Shown here: positions 38,030 through 50,260 of the stretch, piece by piece | How the letters are laid out: the number at the start of each line of letters is the position of its first letter | Numbering within the stretch: position 1 is the stretch's first letter | Source of the DNA: Kudoa neothunni | Taxonomy: Eukaryota; Cnidaria | DNA: 64,000 nt | NCBI GenBank assembly: GCA_964304625.1 | Contig: OZ199840.1 | Span: 3,472,001 to 3,536,000, forward strand | Direction: 5' to 3' | Translations under genes and position numbers: made by a program | Notes under the pieces: generated by a model | The model's input: the letters and a program-made list of their open reading frames with translations, nothing else | Database searches by the model: none | Told to the model about the DNA's origin: nothing

Positions 38030-38090
38030 TATATATACATATGTAATCAATAAAACAATTTTTTTATTTAACTAGAAAATATAGCTAATT

Positions 38091-38875
38091 TTAATTATAT
38101 TTTGGTGGATGTTGTACATTTTTTTTATCGGGTTTATTTGTTTTATTTGATTTATCGTAACGAGGTGGTTCTTGATCATGAGCGGAGTAAATTGGTGGTT
38201 CAGGATGATATGACGAATCAGCAGGATTTTGAGTAGTCATTTCAAAGTAATTTGGTGGTTTGGGCTGTGTGTTGAAATTTGGGGAAGTTGAAGCTAAAAG
38301 TGAAACAATCATTAAATAAATTTTACATTTCAGAAATTTACTATTTTGATGTCGATTGTTCGAATTTGTAATATTTTTTTTATAAATCCATTCGTAATAA
38401 ATCGAGAGTATAAATAATGCGAAAGAAAAAAGTATGAACACAGTAACATAAGTCCAATTTGAAACAGTTTGAATGTAATTTCCAAATTCAATTTCCTTTA
38501 GTCTTCTTTGAGGGATTTTTGCTAATCAAAAATCGATGTAGACCGTAGTAATATACATGTATATATACGTGTAGTTAGAATATATTTGCAACAATGTTTG
38601 ACGGCGTATTTACTATAATATTGCATAATTTCAAAATAACAATGAATCGCTGAACAACGAATTTTTGAAGTGGAAGTTGGCTCATCGCAACGACACTGAA
38701 AGCACGGCAAATCTTTATTTACCACATAAAATTTCCCCACTGGAACAGTAGTATTGTCTGGCTCCATGCAATGAAATGTCTCCGTATCTATATTCGTATA
38801 TTATATAGGGATTCCTAAAATTATGCCACTTGTAGCTTGCAGTAATGAAAAGAAATATAGCACGATTTCAAGCAT
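38091..38875 (-). CDS. VWC-like / single-pass membrane / PPxY protein, family member D (four PPxY motifs)
   Basis: Four phase-1 exons: 38875-38830 (signal peptide MLEIVLYFFSLLQAT), 38787-38569 (VWC-like), 38521-38342 (membrane) and 38293-38091 (tail), 215 residues. The cysteine domain shows CMEPDNTTV, KFYVVNKDLPCFQCRC and SKYAVKHCC. The helix is about TYVTVFILFSFALFILSIYY. The tail carries PPNY, PPIY, PPRY and PPKY, the most of any member, and ends KYN. The signal peptide starts MLEIVLY like member C, showing recent common origin. Several spaced PPxY motifs would allow multivalent binding to proteins with several WW domains, such as NEDD4-type ligases (inference from known PPxY biology). Confidence 0.87.
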
Positions 38876-40857
38876 CTTTCACCAAATGTACTATAGAAGC
38901 TTAAGACAAAAGAAACTGTTCTATTGAATTCTAATCTGATTACTGCAACCGCATATGACTCTTGAAGTATTTGATGGTGGTTACTCATTTAACTTAATAT
39001 TACTTTATACTGAAAGTTATATGATGTTTTCCATCGTTCCAACATAAATCAATGTATGAAATGAGAAAATGAAATATTTTTGTAAAAAACTGTCAATTGT
39101 AGAATACGAATAAGTCATTATATAATCGTATTAACGAATTTTATCCATTTTATAGATGAATACAATAATACTATCAATAATAGTATGTCTCTAAAGGTCA
39201 ACAGCCAAGATGGTAAAAATAGAAACATGGTTGTTTTAAATCATATTTCATCAAGCACTGGATGAATTAATAAGTATACTTGCAATAGTTATAATACTTT
39301 ACATTGTTCAATCGAATAAATTTTTCTAACTATAATAGTTAAAAACTTAAATTATTGATACGCTCCTGGGTTTTTCTCACTCATATTAATAATAAAATTG
39401 GAATTTATTAGAATAAAATAGGCAATAATCCATCAAATTCCTCCTGTTCATTCAAAATTTTATTTATAACTACTATTTTAAAATTTTTAAAGAAATCAAG
39501 GTAAGTTAGCGATTCATTTTTAGTTGTTCGTTATATGAATATAAATATATGTAAACTTCGTTTCGTAATTTTCCTTGTAATAATCCAAACTTAGTATATT
39601 TGATCCATTATTAGGCCCTGAAAAATTCCCCCTAAAAAATTACAGGCATAATGTATAAAGGGTTTTTAAATATCACCACAAGGGCCCCATTTAAAATGAC
39701 TAATAAAATATGGGTAATTTAAAAAAAACAACGCAGAATAGTATATATATTGTAGAATTTATTGATATAAATTTTTATCTCCATTATATTGAAAATTACA
39801 TTTGTAGAACAATGCCATATTACCGGTTTCCAAACATGATAAATGTTTCATCATTGAGAAATTTCCTACAAGAAAAACATGAAAGTTAATTTAAACGAGC
39901 ATGCGAAGATAAAATAGTAGTTTTCTATCTAATAAGTTTTAATTAAAGTTGAGAAATGCATAATAAAAATAGTTTTATTATTTTGATATATCTGTTCAAT
40001 TAAATGTAAATAATTCGAATCAAGAGAATATTATTTTTAAAAAATTAATATGCGTATAAAAATAAAAACAATTAGTTTATAGTCAAATTTTATCAAATTG
40101 AAACACCATAAAATTATATAATTCCATAAATATTACACTTGTGACTGTATTAACTTTTAAAATTTCAGAATATGACGAAACCTGTTATGTTATTTAATGT
40201 AATTTATTATTACTCGAACTATTAAATGAGTGATGTTTATTTTGATAACATATTATTAGTCGATATAATATATAATGGTATTTTACATTGGTTTAAAAAT
40301 TTAAAACGGAAAATTAAACGAGTGTATTATAAAATATTTCTTCTATGACTATGACTAAAACGGCTCATGATCTCAAAAGGAATGTTTCTGTGGTCGTAAA
40401 AATATTATTGTATTTTTTATATCTTCAGCTGTTTAAAATTTATATTTTTTGATATGAATGATAACAAAATAAAATTTTCTTTTAATATTAGTTTTAATAG
40501 CACCTCCAACGCTGAGCCATCCTAGTTTCTGAGCTTGAAATTGTTTTAGATTGAAACTCCATTCGATTTTTTCTATGCTATTAATAATACACCTTATGAA
40601 TACGAAAAAGGTACCGTACATTACAACGGATGGATATATTTACTACAATAACGCTTACATCAAACTTTTGATTTTGAAAATATAAATAACAATTAAATTA
40701 CTGTAAATAAAATAATCAGTTTATTTTTATTTTTAAATTGACAAATTACGTATGAATTTTGTCGTAATTTTGTTAAAGAATTTATGTCTGTATTGGATTT
40801 TAAATAAAATTAATTATAAATATCACAGTTTTTATCACGAATGGTGTATTCACTAAC
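38876..40857. other. AT-rich intergenic
   Basis: No feature supported. Confidence 0.35.
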
Positions 40858-41045
40858 ACAAAGGTCACCAAAGTACAGTCTGGGTCTCCTCATTAAAACT
40901 CACTTCGCGTGTGTGCACATGAAACTATGTCAGTTCTCTTGGAGACCGTCTGTACTTGATTATAGTAGATGTGTGTTGATTAAAACCACTTATTTAATTC
41001 CTTATGATGGATTTATTGATTTTAAATTAAAATTAAAAAAAAATC
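40858..41045. repeat. fragment of hAT-like repeat
   Basis: GGTCACCAAAGTAC at the left and CTTATTTAATTCCTTATGATG further right align with the left 190 bp of the element at 29990-30710. Confidence 0.4.
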
Positions 41046-42036
41046 AACACATTAATATGGCAATGTTGTGAATGTAAAGCATACCATTCGACAGGTACAC
41101 TTTTCAATGATTATTCGAAGGAAATGCATCCAATAATTTAAAATACTTAATTAATTAAAACTTAGAATTTAAAATTAAATAAATAAAATAAAAACGTTCT
41201 TTAATTTTTTATAAAAAACAAATGAAACTATTGTTTATCTTAGGTATTATAGAAAATATTTGAGTTTCACTTTTCCAAAATAAATAGAGATTTATAGTTA
41301 GGATTATTAGACTGCTTGCTGTTTAAATTTAGTGCCTGGGGTTTTCAGGCCTTGTAAAACCAATAATTTATAATTGAAATGCAGTAACTCTATTTTTCAA
41401 CAAATTAAGTAAACTATTTCCAACATATTATGTAATTATTCGTTTAACACCATTATTAAAATAATAATATAGTCCAAAATATTATGGATGGGCCGGTAGT
41501 TAATCTGACAATAGTAAAATTTTGATCAATCCTTTCAATATATTTATACACTAACATGTAATTATACTGCAATAATTCCACATATTTAAAAAATAACAAT
41601 TAGGAGATTTTTTATTTAATAATTCCATAATTAATTATTATATTTAATGAATTAAAAAACTACAATTAAATATAGGTTATCAAAATGACGCTTATTACGA
41701 AGATATTATTGGATTGTTTCATTCGAGAATAATTAAATGCAAATAAATGATTTGTTTTATACTGTAAATCCGCTAATATTCATTTGATGCCAATCTAAAT
41801 TACTTTCTGTTGGTTTTAATTTCCTAAAAAATAAAGAAAACCATTAAAATTTGTTGAGATAAAAATTTTAATTATTATAAACATATTATGAAGCTATTAA
41901 TCTAAATATAATATTAATAATGAATAATTAATTCAATTGATTCGTTATGAAAATAATTTATTCGTTAGTTGTACAAATGAGAATTATCCGTTTGAATGCA
42001 ACCCGAAAAGCCGATTGTTTTATAATTAGGTCCATT
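41046..42036. other. AT-rich region upstream of the FN3-like gene
   Basis: No exon seen; presumably includes the promoter of the downstream plus-strand gene. Confidence 0.3.
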
Positions 42037-45029
42037 ATGTTAGGGTGTGAAATTATCTACTTTTTGTTAGGTATATAATTGGTTTTATTATAATATTAAT
42101 TCTTAATTTAGTAGTATTTATCTCAAATAATGTTAATGCTGTGGACACATCAAGTCCTTCAGCTACAACTACTCCTCCAACAGAAACCCTTTCTTATCGA
42201 ATTATGAAGGATAGTAATGATAATATAGACAAAATTAAAATCAATCTTGGTGGTTCTAATTATGCTACCAACAAAAAGTGCCGATTAATGAGATCAAATG
42301 AGGCCGAAATCATAACGGCCGGTACGACACCAACAGTAGCCAAGTTTATAGATATCAGCGGTTGTCAAGCCACTGAAAAAACTGGCGCAAGTGATAAATG
42401 TGTTGTCGATTGTGACACTAATGTGAATATAATCACATACGATATACTTTCTCCGAGAACTAAATACCTATACGTAAATGTGGATGCTTCTACTAATGCT
42501 GTTACAGCAACTGGAAAGGAACAAGGCGGAAAGGTATTCGGATACCCAATACGTAAAATACTTAAACTAATTATATGCAATTAATCAATCAAATTTAGTT
42601 TTATTGGCTAATCCTCAAGTCGCCGTAACTACAGAGACTACTGCTACCAACCTTAAAATTGAAGCTAAAACTTGGACACATGTGGATTGTCCAATTTATT
42701 ACAAAGATATTAAATATGTTTCAGGCACTAAGGGTAGTACTTATAGTGGTGCAAATACATTAAATCAAGTCGAATTTGATTTATTGTTACCACATTACGA
42801 AATGAGATGCGAAAATTATCCCAGTTTTTTCTATGGCATGCCAAATGAGTATATGAAGAAAAATATTGCTATTTATGAACCCCAATATTATATTGTTGCT
42901 AAAGGTGATGATAAAATTGGAATTAAATTCACCAATACCCCATCATCAGAAATATGTCTCTTCAGTCTTAAAAATGGCCAAACTGGGGAAGGCGCTCAAA
43001 CTTATACGTCTGTTTGTGGTGGAACCGCTAAAAGCTGTTATGCCCCTTGTAAAGATGTCGTGTTAGATGGTATTGCAGATAAAAAAATCTACGATATTTT
43101 AATCCAAACCAGATATCACGACATAATGGCCACTGGAGATAAATTAGAGGGATACCAACAGAAAAAATTCGGTAATCGTTTACTTAATATCTTATCTTAT
43201 TCATTGTCCTAGCTATTTCTGAGCCATCTGGTGGATCTGAGCCATCTGGTGGATTACTAACAGATTACACCAAGGTGGGTGTTACTATTAATGGTGTCCC
43301 CTTCAAAGCAGGTGATAATGAACCAAAATTTAGCACATGCACTCTCAGACACTACTTTGCTGATAAACCTAAACAAACATCATTAACTGAGACGAAATGT
43401 AAAGAAGGCGAGTCACAAGAAACAAATTGCAAAGATGATTGCAGTAATTACGTGATCCAAGGACTTGCAGCAGGAAAAGCATACATGGTTGAAATTGGTT
43501 CTACAGGTATAACGGGCCTGAATGATTTCAAAGAATATGTATTCATAAGAACGAGTAAGTTATTTAATTCAAGTTTAAATTAATTTCGAACTATAAAGAT
43601 CATAATACTGAAAAAAACATATCAAACTACTGAACCAAACCAAAACAGATACAACCAGCTTCACTTACAGCCGTTGGCGGAACAGCAGAACCGGCAATAA
43701 CAGATGAACCTACTTGCGAATATTTCGTAAGTCCTGCAGAGCTGAATAGTTTTTATCCTGCAAAATGTACCAGCAGTAATCCATGTAGAGGATTGTGTAG
43801 AGACCAAGTAACAATAGAAGACCTCGAGCCAAACACACCCTATGATATCAGAGTGATTTTCACATAGAGATTATGCAATTACTGAGTATAAAAAATGTAA
43901 AAACAGGTTATTAAACTTAAAATTTACTCTTTAGATTTTAATTATTTAAACTAGATCTAACAACATTGACGATAACACATAAAATCAAATCAGATGGTTT
44001 GATATTGAATGCACAATTATCCGCAGTAAATCCAATTGCAACTTGCAGTTATACTGTGAAAGAGAAGAATGGAAACGATTATAAAGACGTTTACACTTGT
44101 CCAGAGGTTACGAGAGTCACCACACCAGCTTCTACGGCAGCACCGAAATCCCCTCAAAAGGTTGCATCAACATTCAGTCGCACAGAATCAAATATTGCTA
44201 GAATTGCAGCGTCTACATTATCGGAAGATTCAACTATCCAACTAGCTGGTATTGCTAATAATATATCCTCAAATTCAAACACTTGTTCATCAAATCCTCT
44301 TTGCAGTTCCATTATATTTTCCAGTTATGATGCAACAAAGGAGTATAAAATATTAGTTACCGCAATCGGAAAGTCAGCCGAAAAAGACTATATAATGGAA
44401 CCAAGTATTAAAAAAATTATAATCCTTAAGAAATCAGTTATAAATTAGATTTATATTAGGTGCACCAAAAGAAAACCCAACTGACTCTGCTAAGTTAATA
44501 GTAGTCACTATTACACGCGATGGTGACAATTTTATTATAAACTCTCATCTTCCAGCTAGTATGAATGACCGATCAAAATGCAAGTGGGAGTTACGTAACA
44601 GTAGTATCAAGTCGAAATGCTATTATAAAATCATGCATGGGAGCTGTTGTGGACGGATGCTCTACATTTGAAACCTGTAAAGAATTTCGAATAAATGGTT
44701 TGCCCGACGGAAACGATTATCACTTGACTGTATACAGTGCTAAAGATTCTAAAATTTTTGGTGGCGCTGACATCCAACAGGGTACATTATTTTTTATATA
44801 AATAATTAAATTTTATATATCGTAGGAGCGAAGAGCAGCTCAGGGTGAGATTATTCTTATACTTTGATTTGAATTAACTTTGTTTAGTGGAAAAACAAAG
44901 CTAATGTACACATATTTGCATTATTAATAAATGAAATAAATTATTTATAGAATAATTATTGTATCGGTTGCAGGAGTCTTGGTGATAGCGATGGTTGGTG
45001 TCGTGATAATGAAGAAGAAAAAAGATTAA
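42037..45029 (+). CDS. single-pass surface protein with tandem cysteine-bearing FN3-like domains
   Basis: Nine exons: 42037-42070 plus 42112-42552 encode the signal peptide (MLGCEIIYFLLVVFIS..., cleavage likely after VNA) and domain 1. The others are 42599-43171, 43213-43554, 43659-43906, 43955-44404, 44460-44781, a 19-nt micro-exon 44826-44844 and 44951-45029. The last codes a membrane helix (about IIIVSVAGVLVIAMVGVVI) and a KKKKD tail. Each repeat has two or more cysteines and a closing signature of C-x3-C or similar, then about eight residues to a GL/L.P..Y.I.V strand, for example CRGLCRDQVTIEDLEPNTPY and CKDDCSNYVIQGLAAGKAY; this resembles the F strand of fibronectin III. Domain 3 starts with a direct repeat SEPSGG. 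Junctions are phase 1 except the last. Exons five and seven have lengths that break the frame (see findings), so the gene is either damaged or carries assembly indels. Function unknown; adhesion or recognition is a guess. Confidence 0.75.
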
Positions 45030-46234
45030 TTGATTTTCATTGAATTTTGGTTATTAACTGATTAAGTTACTTTTAATGAGTTATATTTATATTATTTATA
45101 CCATTTCAAACTATATGTTACATATAAAAATGATATATACTTTATTGAAATTTTGATTTTCTCTTCTATATAATTAAAGGTACGTTATTTCTTACAATAT
45201 AAATACAATGTTTGCTTTCTTCGGTCGATTTCTAAAATGACCTACTATATAATATTTATCATTCAAAATAGTATGCATATAGTTAAAATAATTTTCTACT
45301 AAACTTTGGTTTATTAATTTATTTAATTTTCTTCTTCGACTATAATCTATGCACAAATAAAAATATTTTTAAAAAATAAAATACGTATAGATGATTAAAT
45401 TAATTAAGAATACTTTTTAATATTTAGGGGGAGTTTATTTATAATTTTTTTTATTCTGTATTTAAATAAGCATATAAAAATAGTTAACTACCGCATGCTC
45501 ATTTGAACAAATTATCTAATAATAAATTTTGCTAAAACTTTTAAATTTACTTCAAAATCGAAATTAGACCATATTTATATAGTTATTTATAGTAAATATA
45601 ATTTTCGTAAATATTTTAAACAAAAATGCAATCCAGAAAATTTATTGTTTGTTCGCCTGCAAGAATATGTTTATTATATTCTTATCAACTTTAACTCTTA
45701 AAACTTAAGTATACCAAATAGACGATGGAGACGAGAAAATAAAAATGAATTGTATCTGTAATTAGATAATTAGATTTTTCGGATTGACGTAATTAAATCT
45801 CATCACGTAGATTGTTTTATTTTCTAACTGTAAAATTTCAAAATTTCCCGTCTTTCGTATTTTCTCATTCAATAATGAGGAAAAGAAGGATTTTCAATGA
45901 TATATTTGAATTATTAAATTTATTTCCTTTATATAATGAAATATGTGCTCCGAAAAATGTTGAAATTAATTAAAATCTTCATTAAATTTTTTATTAATTG
46001 ATTTTCGATACTTTAGAAATGATTTTTTATAAAATATAATGAATTTTTCTGCATTATGATCATGTCACATCACATTGGGAAAAAAGTAAAAAAAGATATT
46101 TGAGATTATGAATGATCATCAGTTGCGCTCATAAAACCCAAATTGAAAATACAAAAGATATATCCAGATCTCTGTTAAACAATATAGTTGGATGCAGTTA
46201 CCAGATAATCTTAAACTTTCGGAATTTGTGCTGT
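45030..46234. other. AT-rich intergenic
   Basis: No feature supported. Confidence 0.35.
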
Positions 46235-46941
46235 TTAATATAAGTAATAATATGTTTTCTGAGCTGGTGGTTGTTGTTCGGTGTCGTTGGTTTTTCTTCG
46301 ATCACCTATATAAAATAAAACTATGTACAAGTGTGTAATCAAATAAAAACATACGTAAATTATTGTCATTAATTTGTTTCTGATGTTTTTTCCACAACAC
46401 CACTCCAGTTGTCGCCAATAATATTGCCATAATAATACCACAAGTTACTGCAATGGAGATCATTATTATTTTTATCTTTTTCCATCTTTTTCTTTGTGAT
46501 ACCAGGATGTCTTCAGAATCGTCTGTATATCATTATTGTTATAATAAGAATCATAAATGTTAAGGTTATATCGTTAAGATTACTTTGGTCATAATCACAA
46601 CATTGTGTTAGAGCATAGACACTCACTCCTTGAGGGATGTTTGCGCCGCATTCCAACTCTTGACACACTTCTTCGTTACTAGAGAGGCACAAACACATCC
46701 TACAATTTTGTATGTAATTCGGAATGTAGAATTCTCCCTCAAAGACCAAATAGCCATCAGGTTCTCGACACGTATACGCTCCTGGAGGTATTACTGTAGG
46801 GTGCAGATATTCAAGTGTTTCTATGAAATCTTCATACAATTTAACAGCTATAATAGTAATTAAACGAATTCACGTTAAAATAAAGATACTGGATAAATTA
46901 ATCAGTCCAATGAAACATATGAACCTGATCATGGCGTTCAT
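46235..46941 (-). CDS. VWC-like / single-pass membrane protein, divergent family member E (PPxY lost)
   Basis: Four phase-1 exons: 46941-46890 (signal peptide MNAMIRFICFIGLINLS), about 46847-46584 (VWC-like), about 46522-46355 (membrane) and 46305-46235 (tail), about 184 residues. The cysteine exon shows CREPDGYLV, GEFYIPNYIQNCRMCLC and YALTQCC, preceded by a 20-residue extension absent from the other members. The helix is about MISIAVTCGIIMAILLATTG, followed by KKHQKQ. The tail is short: QQPPAQKTYYYLY keeps a PP and tyrosines but no PPxY. It is therefore either a diverged member with another signal (the tyrosines could suit YxxL-type sorting) or one losing its adaptor role. Confidence 0.8.
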
Positions 46942-48276
46942 AATTTGTTTTTAATTAACGCCCTAGTGTATCTTTATGCAGTTTTATGAATGGAACAGAT
47001 TAGAATAAGAGTTTTATACGTATAAATCCTACAAAAACTTCTAATTCATTCGAATTACAAATAAAAAATGTATTTTTTTATTCATTGAAACACTAAATGT
47101 AGATTGGTTCTTTCAAATTTTTCAGAATATAAACTCCACAATATAAGGTTATATCAAGTGAAAATTGAAAGATTTTTGTATTTTAAAGATGAATCATATA
47201 TAATATTATATCATATTTAATATGTGAAGTTCATCTCTGAATTTGAACGAAAAACAACCTCTGTTTCGACCACGCATTTCGTTCACATTCTTGTTAGATA
47301 TTTTTCTGGTTCAATATAAACCGATCTAACCCCCTAATATAAACCAAGCGTGCAATACATAATTGTGTTTATCTACTTCTCAAAGTAACAATTGAAAGAG
47401 ATTATTTTTCTACAACTGTCGTTAGGGGGTTTTTATAGTACCGTTTAAAATACTGGTTTAGACTCGAATAAATCAACAATTAAAGAGCTCTCAACTCACT
47501 TATAATTTCATAATTCTCCATTTCCCAGCGAATTACTTCATTATCCTTGATATTTGTTTGTTGTGATTATTTGGAGCAAATCAATGAATTAGTTAATAAA
47601 GGATTGCGTAATCGCTTTATTAGCAAAGTACGAAATTGATTTAACTCATTACACTTGTAGAAAATAAATATTTTTTATTTATTTTAATTAGATATTAGTT
47701 GTTATAAAGTAATAAATAATTAAAACCTAGAATAAATGGTTTTGAGAAACAATATAATTTTTGGGATAACTCTTATAAAAAAGTGACTATTCCCGTAAAT
47801 CCATCTAATCGCATGTCACCAGTTTTGACTTTATTTAATTAAAACACATAACAGATTTTACTTAATCTTCCGATGACCTGGAAAAGTGAATAAAAATGCG
47901 TCACTGACGCACTTTAAGCAACTATCCGTGCTCAATATATAAAATACGGATATTTCAAATAAACTGTTATCATCTTATTAATTATAAACAATAATTTTGT
48001 CGAAATAATATTAAATCTTTATTTTCAAAATATGTGTGTTGATTTTATGATCTAACAACATTATTTAATGCAGACAATCGATTTCTCTTTCTATCGTATA
48101 TTTTATCTGTAGGTATTAACATTTAATTACAACTTTTGATGATATAAATTCGATTGTCACCTCTTCAACTTTTGTTTCAACATTAGCGGATTCAATTATT
48201 AAAGAACTAGGTTCGTCAAAGTTTTTAATGTAGGCGTATGGTTATCTCTTGAATCAACTCAAGAGTCTCAACTAGC
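46942..48276. other. AT-rich intergenic
   Basis: No feature supported. Confidence 0.35.
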
Positions 48277-48280
48277 TTGG

Positions 48281-48790
48281 ACAATATGGCATAGTGGTGT
48301 TAGGTCTAGATCGCACACCCTGAGGTTGCAAGTTCGAAGTCTATTCCGGGCATTCCTGTACCCCTACCCCTAATCCGAGATTAAGTAGGAAGGCCGTAGT
48401 AACCTAATCGCAAGGATCCATGATTTACCGTGGCTTTGCTTTCAGCTGGGAGGGGAGCCTGGTGGAAGGGTAGAACTTGGGTGCTCATAAACGCCTGGGT
48501 ACAGGAGGGAAATAAAACCCAGTAGGGGTTTCCGTAAAGCCGATACCCGTATTCAGACGACTTTCCTAGACTAATTCTGTATTAATCCAGGGTATGGTTG
48601 GGGTGGTTAACTCCGAAGCGAGGATGTTTAATGGGTTAAAATCCCACAATATCGCATAAACGTAAGTCGCTTTAATATTTAATATGACGCTGCGATGCCT
48701 AAAACGTAAATGGAGAAGGACTAATCTAATCTGCCCGAACTTCACAACCTAACAAGTTGCACCAGGGGTTTGATCTTGTAAACAAAAAAA
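48281..48790 (+). mobile_element. tRNA-derived SINE
   Basis: An island of clearly higher GC content than its surroundings. Near its 5' end an A-box-like TGGCATAGTGG (48287-48297) and a B-box-like GTTCGAAGTC (from 48332) are spaced as in a tRNA gene, the internal RNA polymerase III promoter of tRNA-derived SINEs. The remaining 400 bp is not tRNA, and the 3' end is followed by a short A run at about 48783-48789. It cannot fold as a full tRNA by eye. The partner LINE is not identified. Confidence 0.65.
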
Positions 48791-49248
48791 TCGAAAATTT
48801 CAGTTGTGAAGTCATTACTTCTCAATTGACATTTTAGGAGTTCTCATATTCGTCTACTCTAAGAATATTATTTTCTGACATAGTTAAATAGAGTGTCCTT
48901 AAGATTACTCCCCTTATAAAAACTTGAAACATCTAAGATTCTACCTTCAATGAGAGAAACATATTTCTAAAAATTCACCAATTTAAGAACACTGGAATCA
49001 TCAAATGAAAACTTGTATCCCATTCACTATAACTTGGGGTTCGGTCCGTCCACCGTACCGTTACAAAGTGAAATGCTTAGAATATAATAAAACTTATATA
49101 AAGCAAGAATATATTTTATACACTTGCTATCTTAAAATTTACGTAAAAAACTAGTTGATTGCATGTTTTAAATATAAATGAAAACATTTTAAGCCGGTGA
49201 GCGCGAGTAATCAATATTCATAATTACAATAAATCATAGAAAATCGAT
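48791..49248. other. intergenic
   Basis: No feature supported. Confidence 0.35.
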
Positions 49249-49745
49249 TTAAAAACATTCAACAAGTGATTCATATGATGGCGGTTCAGATTCTGAGAGT
49301 GTGCTGAAATAGTGGTATGTTGAAGTACTTTCATTAGCGTCAAATTCAGGTGGGTTTGGTTGATCTTTGATTTTCAGTCCAACAACTCGATCATTTGAGG
49401 AGTATACAATTTCGCATGGAACCACAGATTCGTTCGCTAAACCAAAAATATAGGTTTAAAAAATACCTGTAGTCTACAATGAGTTATGTTACGTCTGATA
49501 GGAAACGGATAACCCAAGTTCACTGTTCCAGCACGATTTGAAAATGGTGAACTGGAATCTGATGACCTGCTGTGGTAGCATTTGATTGAATAGTACAATA
49601 TCATTGGGGCCAGTATCATCGCAACAGCTACCAACACTACGAATCCGAATCCATTGTCTACACTGTACATTTCCTCATATCCTGAGAGAAAGGTTTCCAG
49701 TTGAATATGTTTCAAGGTTGGATAAAATTTTTCGGTTCTATGCAT
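49249..49745 (-). CDS. membrane / PPxY protein, partial family member F
   Basis: Two exons joined in phase 1: 49681-49478, with a membrane helix (about GFGFVVLVAVAMILAPMILY) followed by basic and serine-rich residues, and 49436-49249, a tail with PPEF and PPSY ending VECF. The membrane exon begins after a good TTTCTCTCAG acceptor in phase 1, as in the other members, so an upstream exon is expected; it was not found. Reading straight through that acceptor gives an ATG at 49743-49745. No VWC cysteine exon is visible within 500 bp upstream. A candidate hydrophobic first exon at 50248-50165 is followed by a GTGAGT donor but has the wrong phase to join. It may have lost its cysteine domain or have a distant first exon. 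Confidence 0.55.
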
Positions 49746-50260
49746 AAATGGAGGTGAAAATAGTTATCACAATAAACGTCATAACTTGAATGTGATTACG
49801 TCATTATCGATATTCATATGAAATATGACATCGCTATTACCCAATCTAGTTACACCAATGTGACATCGTTTTCTATTAGCTAATATGAATCCGCAACGTG
49901 ATTTGTGCGTTAAAAGAATAAAAACATTGTTCCGCGATATTACCCATCCAAGTTATATGAAAAATATTTTCAGAAATCAGTCATCAATAAATTTTTATTT
50001 ATAGAGTATATCCTCAGAAATATATGACGCACCCAATACGTATATTTCGTCAATAGTTGTTGATGTTTGAAAAATTTATAATTAACTTGCGTCATCTACT
50101 AACATTAACTTTTTTGGGATTCATGAACAATCAATTTCAGAATATTTTTTGTTGGTGTACTCACCGTGAAATAGATAACCGTTAGTAGTGTATAACCCAA
50201 TTCTAATCTAGATACATATAGCCCTTCTCTGACACCCTCCGCGACCATTGCGTTTGTACC

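Noticed and set aside
48281-48360. Functional tRNA gene.
   Set aside because: A- and B-box-like motifs are present but acceptor and anticodon arms do not pair by eye, and 400 bp of non-tRNA body follows.
49738-49782. ATG followed by a signal-like peptide MTFIVITIFTSIYA just upstream of member F.
   Set aside because: It runs into a stop with no usable GT donor in the required phase.
50165-50248. Possible first exon of family member F (hydrophobic peptide before a GTGAGT donor).
   Set aside because: It ends in phase 0, whereas the membrane exon it would join needs phase 1.
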